Source: Bacteroidota bacterium
GTDB taxonomy: Bacteria > Bacteroidota > Rhodothermia > Rhodothermales > UBA10348
Assembly: GCA_022571135.1 (NCBI GenBank)
Contig: JACZYK010000171.1
Coordinates: 1-6,293, forward strand
Length of the DNA: 6,293 nt
Direction: 5' to 3'
Both the position numbers and the translations under genes were made by a program. The notes beneath the pieces were generated by a model. It was not told the DNA's origin, did not search any database, and saw only the letters and a list, made by a program, of their open reading frames with translations. Shown here piece by piece: positions 1 to 5,746 of the stretch. The number at the start of each line of letters is the position of its first letter. Within the stretch, counting starts at the first letter, position 1.

Positions 1-33
1 GACCGCCTATTTCACGGCGTAAATCGTCTACCG

Positions 34-267
34 CTACTTGGACTCTTCCGCCTCTTCCCCTCCCCTCGTGCCGTAGCGACGTCTAAACTTTTCAACACGT
101 CCGGCGGTATCGACATACTGGCGGCGCCCCGTATAGAAAGGGTGGTTCGTCGAGTCAACGTCGGATACATATAGATCACCCGGCATCGTCGACCTTGTCG
201 TGAATTTGGTACCATCGGCGAGCTTCACCTCGATGAGATGGTAATCCGGATGAATGTCCTTTTTCAT
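34..267 (-). CDS. rpmE: 50S ribosomal protein bL31, cysteine-free form
   Basis: Ribosomal protein bL31 is a small component of the large subunit that helps bridge the two subunits. The 77-residue product opens with MKKDIHP, the signature start of the family. It continues with the RSTMPGDL segment and the HPFYTGRRQYVDTAGRVEKF block (residues about 43-62), which matches the family's HPF-TG...GRV-F core. No cysteine is present, so the four zinc-binding cysteines of the C+ form are absent and this is the zinc-independent C- type. The tail after the core is short and acidic (GGEEAEES). Length is normal for the family. The ATG at 267 is supported because the protein begins exactly at the conserved MKKDIHP. 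No clear Shine-Dalgarno precedes it. It lies 146 nt downstream of korB on the same strand, a gap large enough for its own promoter. Identification is firm. Confidence 0.95.
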   Translation of the reverse strand: MKKDIHPDYHLIEVKLADGTKFTTRSTMPGDLYVSDVDSTNHPFYTGRRQYVDTAGRVEKFRRRYGTRGGEEAEESK

Positions 268-413
268 ATCGGTATCTCGCGATTTAACGCAAGCATGGAT
301 TCCTACTTATAAACAAGAGCAAAAAGGTAAGGCTGCGCGCGTCGCAACAAGCAAAGCTTTTCATGAATTTCATGATGGCGCATGGGTGAACCGGCGGGCA
401 TCTCTCGCGGATA
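268..413 (-). promoter_or_regulatory. korB-rpmE intergenic region, possible rpmE promoter
   Basis: The 146 nt between the korB stop and the rpmE start are AT-richer than the genes. Reading on the minus strand, they include TTTTTGCTC followed closely by TTTATAAGTAGG (complement of about 302-325), a possible -10-like TATAAG some 40 nt before the ATG. No good -35 hexamer lies at proper spacing. I see no GC-rich hairpin with a T-run that would end korB transcription. The promoter call is weak. Confidence 0.25.
361..375. repeat. Perfect 15-nt dyad in the rpmE leader
   Basis: TCATGAATTTCATGA is a perfect inverted repeat with 7-nt arms around a single central T. It lies upstream of the possible rpmE promoter and about 40 nt after the korB stop. 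It is not followed by a T-run on either strand, so it is not an intrinsic terminator. It could be an operator or chance. Confidence 0.3.
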
Positions 414-1532
414 TCAGGCAATTGTCCACGTATCGCCCGCATGGAGCAGATCCTCAAGCGTCCCTTTGCCGTCTCGATCGATCACCGATTCGATCTGCTG
501 TTGAAGCTGTTCTTCGTACGTTTCGCGTCTCTCTCGATAGAACACACCGAATGGCTGCGGCAATTCTTCATGCCAGAACACGCGCGCCATGATGCTGGCC
601 AGCTCAATGCTCGTTTCGTCATATACCACGCAGTCCGCGACTGACCACGATCCCGTGTCGAGATCCACCGACTCGAGATGAAATCCTTCCAGGCGCAGGC
701 CTTTCGTTTCCCCGGCGTACACGAGGGGCTTCCCGTGCTCGATAAAGATCGTCCGCTCCTTCTTCGTGGCTTTCTCGGTGTACACGAAGAAAGCGGCGTC
801 ATTGAAAATATTGCAGTTCTGGTAGATCTCTACGAAGCCGGTACCCGCGTGGTCGTGCGCCATCCGGAACATCTCCTTCATGTGCTTCGGATCCCGATCC
901 ATCGTACGCCCGACAAAAGAAGCCTCGGCGCCGAGTACCAGCGCAGTCGGATTGAAAGGATGGTCGATCGATCCAAAAGGCGTACTCTTCGTGATTTTTC
1001 CGACTTCCGACGTGGGACTGTATTGTCCTTTCGTCAGACCGTAAATCTGATTGTTGAACAGCAGGACCTGCAGATTTACGTTCCGACGCATCAGGTGGAT
1101 GATGTGGTTTCCGCCGATCGAGAGACTGTCACCATCTCCCGTCACGACCCAGATGTCGAGATCCGGACGGGTCGCCTTCAGACCCGTCGCGATGGTAGGC
1201 GCCCGGCCGTGGATGGAATGCATCCCGTATGCATTCATGTAGTAAGGAAAACGGCTCGAACATCCGATCCCGCTGATGAAAACAATTTTCTCTCTGGGAA
1301 TACCCAGCTCGGGCATCAGGCGCTGAACCGTCGCGAGAACAGCATAATCACCGCACCCGGGGCACCATCTAACGTCCTGGTCGCTCACGAAATCGGACCG
1401 GGTCAGGCCACTGGGAGCGCCGTCCCCTCCGGATTTTGCTCCCGGGGGGAGCGTTGCCATCGGAGCCTTCAGTTTTGTCTTCACACCCGGAGGAAGCTTC
1501 CCACCGGTTGATCTTTTGTCCTTGTCTGCCAT
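414..1532 (-). CDS. korB: 2-oxoacid:ferredoxin oxidoreductase, beta subunit
   Basis: This is the thiamine-diphosphate-binding beta subunit of a 2-oxoacid (probably 2-oxoglutarate) ferredoxin oxidoreductase. The complex decarboxylates a 2-oxoacid to the acyl-CoA and reduces ferredoxin in the cytoplasm. The 372-residue product carries RWCPGCGDYAVL (C57 and C60), SGIGCSSR (C91) and YQNCNIF (C240), the expected four cysteines for one [4Fe-4S] cluster. The TPP/Mg motif runs from GDGDSLSIGGNH (from residue 132) to FNNQIYGLTKGQYSPTS (about 159-175). GRAPTIATGLK (109-119) is also typical. The family core starts near residue 44 (LTRSDFVSDQDVRW). The preceding 43 residues are a basic, Pro/Gly-rich extension with two similar LPPG-x-K units. 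The gene lies 36 nt downstream of korA and must be co-transcribed with it. No Shine-Dalgarno is visible. The exact substrate cannot be read from sequence; the 2-oxoglutarate call rests on family resemblance. Confidence 0.94.
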   Translation of the reverse strand: MADKDKRSTGGKLPPGVKTKLKAPMATLPPGAKSGGDGAPSGLTRSDFVSDQDVRWCPGCGDYAVLATVQRLMPELGIPREKIVFISGIGCSSRFPYYMNAYGMHSIHGRAPTIATGLKATRPDLDIWVVTGDGDSLSIGGNHIIHLMRRNVNLQVLLFNNQIYGLTKGQYSPTSEVGKITKSTPFGSIDHPFNPTALVLGAEASFVGRTMDRDPKHMKEMFRMAHDHAGTGFVEIYQNCNIFNDAAFFVYTEKATKKERTIFIEHGKPLVYAGETKGLRLEGFHLESVDLDTGSWSVADCVVYDETSIELASIMARVFWHEELPQPFGVFYRERRETYEEQLQQQIESVIDRDGKGTLEDLLHAGDTWTIA

Positions 1533-1568
1533 AACATCTAACGGACTAATTGGAGCTTAAAATCTCAG

Positions 1569-3407
1569 TTACACGATCATTTCTTCAATTGCGCCGACTA
1601 TCTCGCTCGCTCTGAACGGACGCCCCTGAATCTTATTGAACGGGACAAAGGGTAGCAGAAAACGGTCGCGCAGAATCCGAACCAGCTGGCCGTTATTCAA
1701 CTCCGGAACGAGCAATTGCTTGAATCTGCCTGCGATTTCGGCAATCTCCGACGTAAGTGGATTCAGGAATCGAAGGTGCACGCTTCCGACCTTATTGCCG
1801 GCGCTCCTGGCCTGGGCGACGGCAGCCTCGATGGCTCCCCGCGTCGATCCCCAACCGATAACGAGCACATCTCCTGATTTGTCTCCGAATACATCGAGGG
1901 GAGGGATCTCGGCCAACACACGCTCCACTTTCTCGGCGCGCAGATGCGTCATCAGTTCGTGGTTGTCGCCTTCGTAGGATATGTTTCCTGTTTCATTCTC
2001 CTTTTCCAGTCCGCCGATTCGATGCTCGAGGCCCGGCGTCCCCGGTTTCGCCCACCGCCTCGCAAGCGTTTTATCGTCACGGGAATACGGGAGAAACGTC
2101 TCTTCATCGTCTGCGGCTTCGGCGAAGCGAACATCGAAAGGCTTCAGCGAATCGACATCCGGAATCATCCATGGTTCGGAGCCGTTGGCCAGATATCCAT
2201 CCACGAGAAGGATAACGGGCGTCATGTAGTTGACGGCGATCCGGCAGGCTTCGTAGGCTGTCTCGAAGCAGTCGCCCGGAGTACTCGCGGCGAGTACGGG
2301 CAGAGGGGAATCACCGCTTCTACCGAACATCGCCTGAAGAAGATCGCTCTGCTCGGTTTTCGTGGGAAGACCCGTCGACGGCCCGCCTCTCATGACGTTC
2401 ACGATTACTACGGGCAATTCCGTGATCAGCGCCAGGCCGGCGGCTTCCGTCTTAAGGGCAAGTCCCGGTCCAGAGGTCCCTGTTATTCCAATGTTTCCTC
2501 CAAATCCTGCCCCGATCGCCGCTCCGATGGCTGCAATCTCGTCCTCTGTCTGCATGGTCATTACGCCGTAATTCTTGTAGCGACTGAGGGCGTGCAGCAG
2601 ATCCGAAGCCGGTGTTATCGGGTAGGAGGCGTAGAAAATCGTCAGCCCGCTCCGCTCTCCGGCTGCAACCAGCCCCATGGCCAAGGCGTGGATGCCTTGA
2701 ATTGCCCGATAGGTGCCGGGCTGCATTTTTGCGGGGGATATTTCGTATCGGACGGCGAATTGCTCCGTGGTTTCCCCGAAATGGAATCCCTTTCGAAGCA
2801 GTTTCAGGTTGGCGTCCCGAATCTGTTCGTTTTTCGCAAACTTGTTCGAAATCCAATCTAAGGCAGGATCCAGAGGGCGCGAATACATCCAGAGAGACAT
2901 ACCGAGCGCGAACATATTCTTGGATCGGTCGATATCTTTCTGTTTCAGTCCGGAGTCGACGAGTGTCTCTCGCGTCAGCCGCGTCAGTTCGACTGAAATC
3001 AGCCGGTACCTATCCAGGGATCCGTCTTCGAGCGGGTTGGACTCCAATCCAGCCAGGTCCAGACTCCTCTTGTCGAACGCATTGCCATTGACCAGTATAG
3101 TACCGCCGATCCGAACACGACTCAGATTGACTTTAAGGGCAGCCGGATTCATGGCCACAAGGAGGTCAACCTCATCGCCGGGAGTACGGATATCGGTCGA
3201 TCCGAATCTCAGCTGAAAACCGCTGATGCCATACGTCGTGCCTGCCGGTGCGCGGATCTCCGCAGGAAAGTCCGGCAGCGTTGCCAGATCGTTCATCGCA
3301 TACGCCGTAGCGAGCGTGAACTGGGTGCCCGCAAGCTGCATGCCGTCTCCGGAGTCCCCGGCGAACAACACCGTGGCTTCCGATAACGATTCGATATTCT
3401 TAGTCAT
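1569..3407 (-). CDS. korA: 2-oxoacid:ferredoxin oxidoreductase, alpha subunit (gamma-alpha fusion)
   Basis: This partner of KorB is 612 residues long, the usual size for the fused gamma-alpha form. Residues about 11-210 are the gamma-type domain, beginning ATVLFAGDSGDGMQLAG, with PAEIRAPAGTTYGISGFQLRFG and VDLLVAMNPAALKVN. Residues about 230-420 form the pyrimidine-binding domain of the TPP fold: YASYPITPASDLLHALS (259-275), MQTEDEIAAIGAAIGAGFGG (285-304) and GTSGPGLALKTEAAGLA (310-326). NVMRGGPSTGLPTKTEQSDL (337-356) follows. The C-terminal part (about 510-612) is the transketolase-C-like domain, with VLVIGWGSTRGA and HLRFLNPL. The start at 3407 places the gamma domain ten residues in, as expected. 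It is the first gene of the minus-strand korA-korB unit and is divergent from apaG. No Shine-Dalgarno is visible, but an AT-rich stretch and a dyad lie just upstream. Function as a class is firm; the 2-oxoacid preference is inferred. Confidence 0.94.
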   Translation of the reverse strand: MTKNIESLSEATVLFAGDSGDGMQLAGTQFTLATAYAMNDLATLPDFPAEIRAPAGTTYGISGFQLRFGSTDIRTPGDEVDLLVAMNPAALKVNLSRVRIGGTILVNGNAFDKRSLDLAGLESNPLEDGSLDRYRLISVELTRLTRETLVDSGLKQKDIDRSKNMFALGMSLWMYSRPLDPALDWISNKFAKNEQIRDANLKLLRKGFHFGETTEQFAVRYEISPAKMQPGTYRAIQGIHALAMGLVAAGERSGLTIFYASYPITPASDLLHALSRYKNYGVMTMQTEDEIAAIGAAIGAGFGGNIGITGTSGPGLALKTEAAGLALITELPVVIVNVMRGGPSTGLPTKTEQSDLLQAMFGRSGDSPLPVLAASTPGDCFETAYEACRIAVNYMTPVILLVDGYLANGSEPWMIPDVDSLKPFDVRFAEAADDEETFLPYSRDDKTLARRWAKPGTPGLEHRIGGLEKENETGNISYEGDNHELMTHLRAEKVERVLAEIPPLDVFGDKSGDVLVIGWGSTRGAIEAAVAQARSAGNKVGSVHLRFLNPLTSEIAEIAGRFKQLLVPELNNGQLVRILRDRFLLPFVPFNKIQGRPFRASEIVGAIEEMIV

Positions 3408-3426
3408 TAATAAGCGATAAATGGAA

Positions 3427-3441
3427 ATCGAGATACTCGAT
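3427..3441. repeat. Dyad close to the korA start
   Basis: ATCGAGATACTCGAT has perfect 6-nt arms and a 3-nt spacer, centred about 27 nt upstream of the korA start codon. The position is suitable for an operator overlapping the korA promoter or leader. There is no direct evidence of function. Confidence 0.3.
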
Positions 3442-3534
3442 ACGCATGGGAGCAGTAGATTCGGGTTCTGGCTTGGAAACTACCTCCGAATGGTGTAACA
3501 ATAGAGCAACGTTTAAGTTTACACGAGTCCCGTT

Positions 3535-3547
3535 TTTCGATTCGAAA
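3535..3547. repeat. Second dyad between korA and apaG
   Basis: TTTCGATTCGAAA is a perfect 13-nt inverted repeat (6-nt arms, one central base), about 80 nt before the apaG start. It has a different sequence from the dyad at 3427, although both contain TCGA-type cores. It may be an operator or chance. Confidence 0.25.
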
Positions 3548-3622
3548 CTGCGAGCGGCCATTGAATTTTCGTTCGCTCTGAAGGGAGGACGCAGGTGCTC
3601 AGATAAATCACGACGCAACCTT

Positions 3623-4006
3623 ATGATTCCCTACTCTTCCATTACCGAAAATATTCGCGTCACCGTCAGACCCATATATCTGGACGGACAATCCGACATT
3701 ATAAATAAGCGATTCGTATTCGGTTACTTCGTCCGGATCGAAAATCGGTCAGGCTCTGATGTTCAACTTCTTCGCAGACACTGGTACATTCACGACGCAA
3801 ACGGAAAAATTCAGGAGGTCGTGGGGGACGGTGTAATCGGGCAGCAACCCATCATTTCGCCCGGTCAGAGCCATGAGTACAACTCGTTCTGCGTGCTGGA
3901 GACATTTTCCGGCTTCATGGAGGGGTACTATCTGATGGAGCGCGAGCGGGGCGAACGGTTCCACGTCAACATTCCGAAATTCGATCTCCAAGCTGCGGCC
4001 AACTAG
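3623..4006 (+). CDS. apaG: ApaG domain protein
   Basis: ApaG proteins are small beta-sandwich (DUF525) proteins. They have been linked genetically to Co2+/Mg2+ resistance and diadenosine tetraphosphate metabolism in enterobacteria, but their biochemical role is unsettled. The 127-residue product matches the family along its whole length. It has ITENIRVTVRPIYLDGQS (residues about 6-23), the KRFVFGYFVRIEN strand, VQLLRRHWYIHDANGK, EVVGDGVIGQQPIISPG and FSGFMEGYYLM, and it ends with VNIPKFDL. The E. coli protein is 125 residues. The frame is open upstream to an ATG at 3446, but the extra 59 residues have no ApaG similarity, so the ATG at 3623 is chosen. No Shine-Dalgarno sits at normal distance. 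The gene is divergent from korA, and its stop is 21 nt from the end of the converging small gene at 4028. Confidence 0.93.
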   Translation: MIPYSSITENIRVTVRPIYLDGQSDIINKRFVFGYFVRIENRSGSDVQLLRRHWYIHDANGKIQEVVGDGVIGQQPIISPGQSHEYNSFCVLETFSGFMEGYYLMERERGERFHVNIPKFDLQAAAN

Positions 4007-4027
4007 GCCCTGATCAACGACCGTCCA

Positions 4028-4297
4028 TCAGATCATCTCGACCTCGATTACCACGTCCTTCGTTTTCAACTCGATCGTTCGATTAGCGTTCTTCAGGGAG
4101 TAATCGATTATTGCTTCGGGAAGAAATTCCCTCGGGGTATCCATATGAAAGAGCGTATCCGCGACGACATGCCAGTCCTCCGCCGTAAGGTGCACGATTG
4201 CGCGTCCCTCCGCTTCGACAAGCGGGGCGTAATCCAGCACTTTGTTCAGATGGTTGACGCCCTGGCTGCGGTGCAGATCGGGGGGAACATTCTGCAT
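4028..4297 (-). CDS. small conserved-looking protein of unknown function
   Basis: I do not recognise this product. From the ATG at 4297 it is 89 residues: acidic, soluble, with no membrane segment, signal peptide or cysteine. Visible features are LNKVLDYAPLVEAEGRAIVH (about 17-36) followed by LTAEDWHVVADTLFHMDTP. It ends in a charged segment, IELKTKDVVIEVEMI, that looks like beta strands. The open frame extends upstream to 4510. An ATG at 4390 would give 120 residues, and the most distal one would overlap thyA. The added N-terminal stretch is arginine-rich and low in typical protein character, so the shortest form is preferred, though the 4390 start is possible. Protein-like composition and the neat fit between apaG and thyA support a real gene. 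Without a homology search this stays moderate. Confidence 0.5.
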   Translation of the reverse strand: MQNVPPDLHRSQGVNHLNKVLDYAPLVEAEGRAIVHLTAEDWHVVADTLFHMDTPREFLPEAIIDYSLKNANRTIELKTKDVVIEVEMI

Positions 4298-4469
4298 GAG
4301 TTGATCCGATTCGGTTCGTAAATTGGATGCCGTGAGTACGAGCCGGAGAGAACGGCGCTCTGGGCGGCGCAAGATCGATTCCGGCCACATCGTCAATCCG
4401 TCCAAAACGTAAAAGATCCCTCGTAGCCGTGAATCCGTGGCACGAGGATGTCGTGACACCCTGATCAAT
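4298..4469 (+). promoter_or_regulatory. Region upstream of thyA-folA
   Basis: These 172 nt separate the preferred start of the small minus-strand gene from the thyA start. They should hold the promoter for the thyA-folA unit and for the divergent small gene. I find no convincing -35/-10 or TAnnTTTG element and no Shine-Dalgarno within 15 nt of the thyA ATG. Part of it may instead code for an N-terminal extension of the small gene if the start is at 4390. Confidence 0.3.
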
Positions 4470-5264
4470 ATGAAGCTGTATCTCGATCTGCTCCGACACG
4501 TCCGCGACACCGGTATTGAAAAAAGCGACAGAACCGGAACCGGTACCAGAAGCGTATTTGGTTACCAGATGCGTTTTGATCTGGGTGTCGGATTTCCACT
4601 GTTAACCACCAAGAAGGTGTTCTTCAAAGGTCTCGCGGTCGAGATGATCTGGTTTCTGAGGGGCGATACCAATATAAAATACTTGAACGATTACGGGGTC
4701 AGGATCTGGGATCCGTGGGCCGACAAAGAGGGTGATCTTGGTCCGGTCTACGGCAAACAGTGGGTGAACTGGACCGGCCGGCACGGAGAGGGCATCAACC
4801 AGATTGAGCGGGTGATAGAGAGCATCCGCAATAAGCCGCATTCGAGGAGGCACATCGTAAACGCATGGAACGTCTCGGATCTGGAGGATATGGCGCTTCC
4901 GCCGTGCCACATGTTCTACCAGTTCTACGTTGGGGAAGGGCGCCTATCGTGCCACCTTTATGTGCGCTCGAACGATCTCTTTCTGGGAGCCCCTTTCAAT
5001 ATTGCAGAATATGCGCTCCTCACTCATATGGTGGCCCAGCAGTGCGATCTGGACCCTGGCGAACTGGTTTATACGATCGGCGACGCCCACATCTACCTGA
5101 ATCACCTCGACCAGATAGAGGAGCAGCTTTCACGGAATCCGTATCCTCTTCCGTCTCTGCGCATTAATCGAAAGCCCGCTTCTATTTTCGAATACGAATA
5201 CGAAGACTTCGAGGTGCTTGATTACCGGTTCCACCCATCGATAAAGGCATCCGTTGCCGTCTGA
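4470..5264 (+). CDS. thyA: Thymidylate synthase
   Basis: ThyA makes dTMP from dUMP using 5,10-methylene-tetrahydrofolate as both methyl donor and reductant, leaving dihydrofolate. The 264-residue product has the same length and residue numbering as E. coli ThyA. It shows R21 in SDRTGTGT, E58, R126-R127 in HSRRHIV, the catalytic nucleophile C146 in LPPCHMFYQFYV, R166 in YVRSNDLFLG, D169, N177 in FNIAEYALL, and H207/Y209 in DAHIYLNH. The C-terminus IKASVAV fits the family's closing segment. The frame is open eleven codons further upstream, to 4437, but MKLYLDLLRHV aligns with the family start (MKQYLELM in E. coli), so 4470 is chosen. No Shine-Dalgarno is evident. folA begins 20 nt after the stop, so the two are almost certainly co-transcribed. 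The gene appears intact and active. Confidence 0.98.
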   Translation: MKLYLDLLRHVRDTGIEKSDRTGTGTRSVFGYQMRFDLGVGFPLLTTKKVFFKGLAVEMIWFLRGDTNIKYLNDYGVRIWDPWADKEGDLGPVYGKQWVNWTGRHGEGINQIERVIESIRNKPHSRRHIVNAWNVSDLEDMALPPCHMFYQFYVGEGRLSCHLYVRSNDLFLGAPFNIAEYALLTHMVAQQCDLDPGELVYTIGDAHIYLNHLDQIEEQLSRNPYPLPSLRINRKPASIFEYEYEDFEVLDYRFHPSIKASVAV

Positions 5265-5284
5265 TCATTCCCCGAAATTCAACC

Positions 5285-5554
5285 ATGGAGCGACCAGAAC
5301 TCGTCATCATTGCCGCCGTAGGCGAAGAAAACCGCGTGATCGGCCAGGGACAGGACCTGCCCTGGCACATTCCGGCCGATCTGAAGCGCTTCAAGGCGCT
5401 TACGAGCGGACACCCGATCATCATGGGACACCGCACGTTCGAGTCGCTCGTCAATCAGTTTGGAGGCCCGCTTCCCAACCGGAGAAACATGGTGCTCACT
5501 CGTGGAGCGTCGTATCCCGAGTACGAAAACGTCGAGGTCTTCGGCTCGATCGAA
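5285..5554 (+). CDS. folA: Dihydrofolate reductase, N-terminal half only (truncated at a junction)
   Basis: Dihydrofolate reductase reduces dihydrofolate to tetrahydrofolate with NADPH, closing the cycle opened by ThyA just upstream. Residues 1 to about 85-90 are clear DHFR. VIIAAVGEENRVIG is followed by LPWHIPADLKRFK, with the conserved W27 and the catalytic acid D32 (equivalent to E. coli D27). HPIIMGHRTFESL is the NADPH-binding region, followed by LPNRRNMVLTR. The family is usually about 160-170 residues. The whole C-terminal half, including the GGxxIY/V glycine motif and its strands, is missing. After VEVFGSIE the same frame continues into unrelated protein sequence, so this copy as assembled could not be a working reductase. 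The ATG at 5285 matches the family start. The stated end is the right edge of the uncertain junction (5537-5554), not a stop codon. Most likely the real gene is intact and the contig is misjoined here. Confidence 0.9.
5537..5554. other. Junction 1: DHFR to unrelated protein
   Basis: These 18 bases encode VFGSIE. This is a plausible DHFR continuation (the VEV-x-SIEEAL region) and also a plausible upstream part of the following fragment (FGS...KL.GTERI). Such ambiguity is what a short shared word bridging two genomes in an assembly would look like. The exact breakpoint cannot be placed from sequence alone. Confidence 0.6.
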
Positions 5555-5737
5555 ACGAAACTGATCGGTACCGAGCGAATTACGACCGCAAATAACTGCG
5601 TCCCGCGCGATATGGTGCCGGTCGGTGACAAGTTCCTTTTTGGCTACAACGTCCACATCGGGCTGAAGTCGGAAACGCATCTGGCGGATGTGTTCGCCGT
5701 GATGGATTTCAAGGACGGCGCGTTTCAGCTTTTGGTA
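5537..5737 (+). CDS. Internal fragment resembling 'DNA repair ATPase' family proteins
   Basis: This is read in the DHFR frame as residues about 85-151 but is not DHFR. The piece contains KLIGTERITTANNCVPRDMV, then VGDKFLFGYNVHIGLKSET and LADVFAVMDFKDGAF. From memory, this strongly resembles the N-terminal region of the large (over 1500-residue) bacterial proteins annotated 'DNA repair ATPase'. Those carry a similar GTER-I-T-NNCVPRD...FLFGYNV-IGLK-ET--DVF block followed by a C-terminal AAA-type ATPase region. Only about 60 residues are present, with neither the native start nor any ATPase motif. The only plus-strand frame without a stop through this stretch is this one, and its residue pattern is clearly protein-like. 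Both ends are undefined because they are junctions. It is probably a short sequence from another genome inserted by misassembly. Family assignment is moderately confident and rests on recall only. Confidence 0.5.
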
Positions 5738-5746
5738 ACGGCGCCC
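5726..5746. other. Junction 2: ATPase-like fragment to PSCyt1 tail
   Basis: Between DFKDGAF and EGEGTPLKPQ the frame passes through QLLVTAP, which belongs clearly to neither family. PSCyt1 domains usually have an (R)MPPEGEG-like segment here, so the usual MPP is at least partly lost. The breakpoint lies somewhere in these bases. Confidence 0.55.

Larger units (their letters stand above)
3408..3622. promoter_or_regulatory. Divergent korA/apaG intergenic region
   Basis: These 215 nt must hold the promoter of the korA-korB operon (minus) and of apaG (plus), because the genes face away from each other. The bases next to korA are AT-rich (TTATCGCTTATTA directly before its ATG on the minus strand). 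On the plus strand TAAGTTTA at 3514-3521 resembles the Bacteroidota -7 element TAnnTTTG, but I see no matching TTTG at -33. Two short perfect dyads lie in the region. No promoter is convincing on its own. Confidence 0.4.

Noticed and set aside
678..1511. 277-residue plus-strand open frame opposite korB
   Set aside because: It lies entirely antisense to a well-supported korB and shows no family motif. It is a shadow frame caused by codon bias.
1944..2861. 305-residue plus-strand open frame opposite korA
   Set aside because: It is antisense to the conserved korA domains and its composition is not protein-like. Shadow frame.
3581..3606. Strong AAGGGAGGA followed by GTG, a possible leader peptide before apaG
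   Set aside because: The GTG at 3595 opens only three codons before TAA and is out of frame with apaG. The purine run is over 30 nt from the apaG start, so it is probably chance.
3446..3622. N-terminal extension of the apaG frame to an upstream ATG
   Set aside because: The 59 extra residues have no ApaG character and would cover the divergent promoter region. The family start fits the ATG at 3623.
4007..4035. Possible bidirectional terminator between apaG and the converging gene
   Set aside because: Only 5-bp complementary arms (CTGAT/ATCAG) with a 12-nt loop and no T-run. Too weak to call.
4298..4510. Long form of the small minus-strand gene reaching into thyA
   Set aside because: The distal part overlaps the thyA start region, is arginine-rich and looks like the antisense of a coding or leader sequence. 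A shorter start is more credible.
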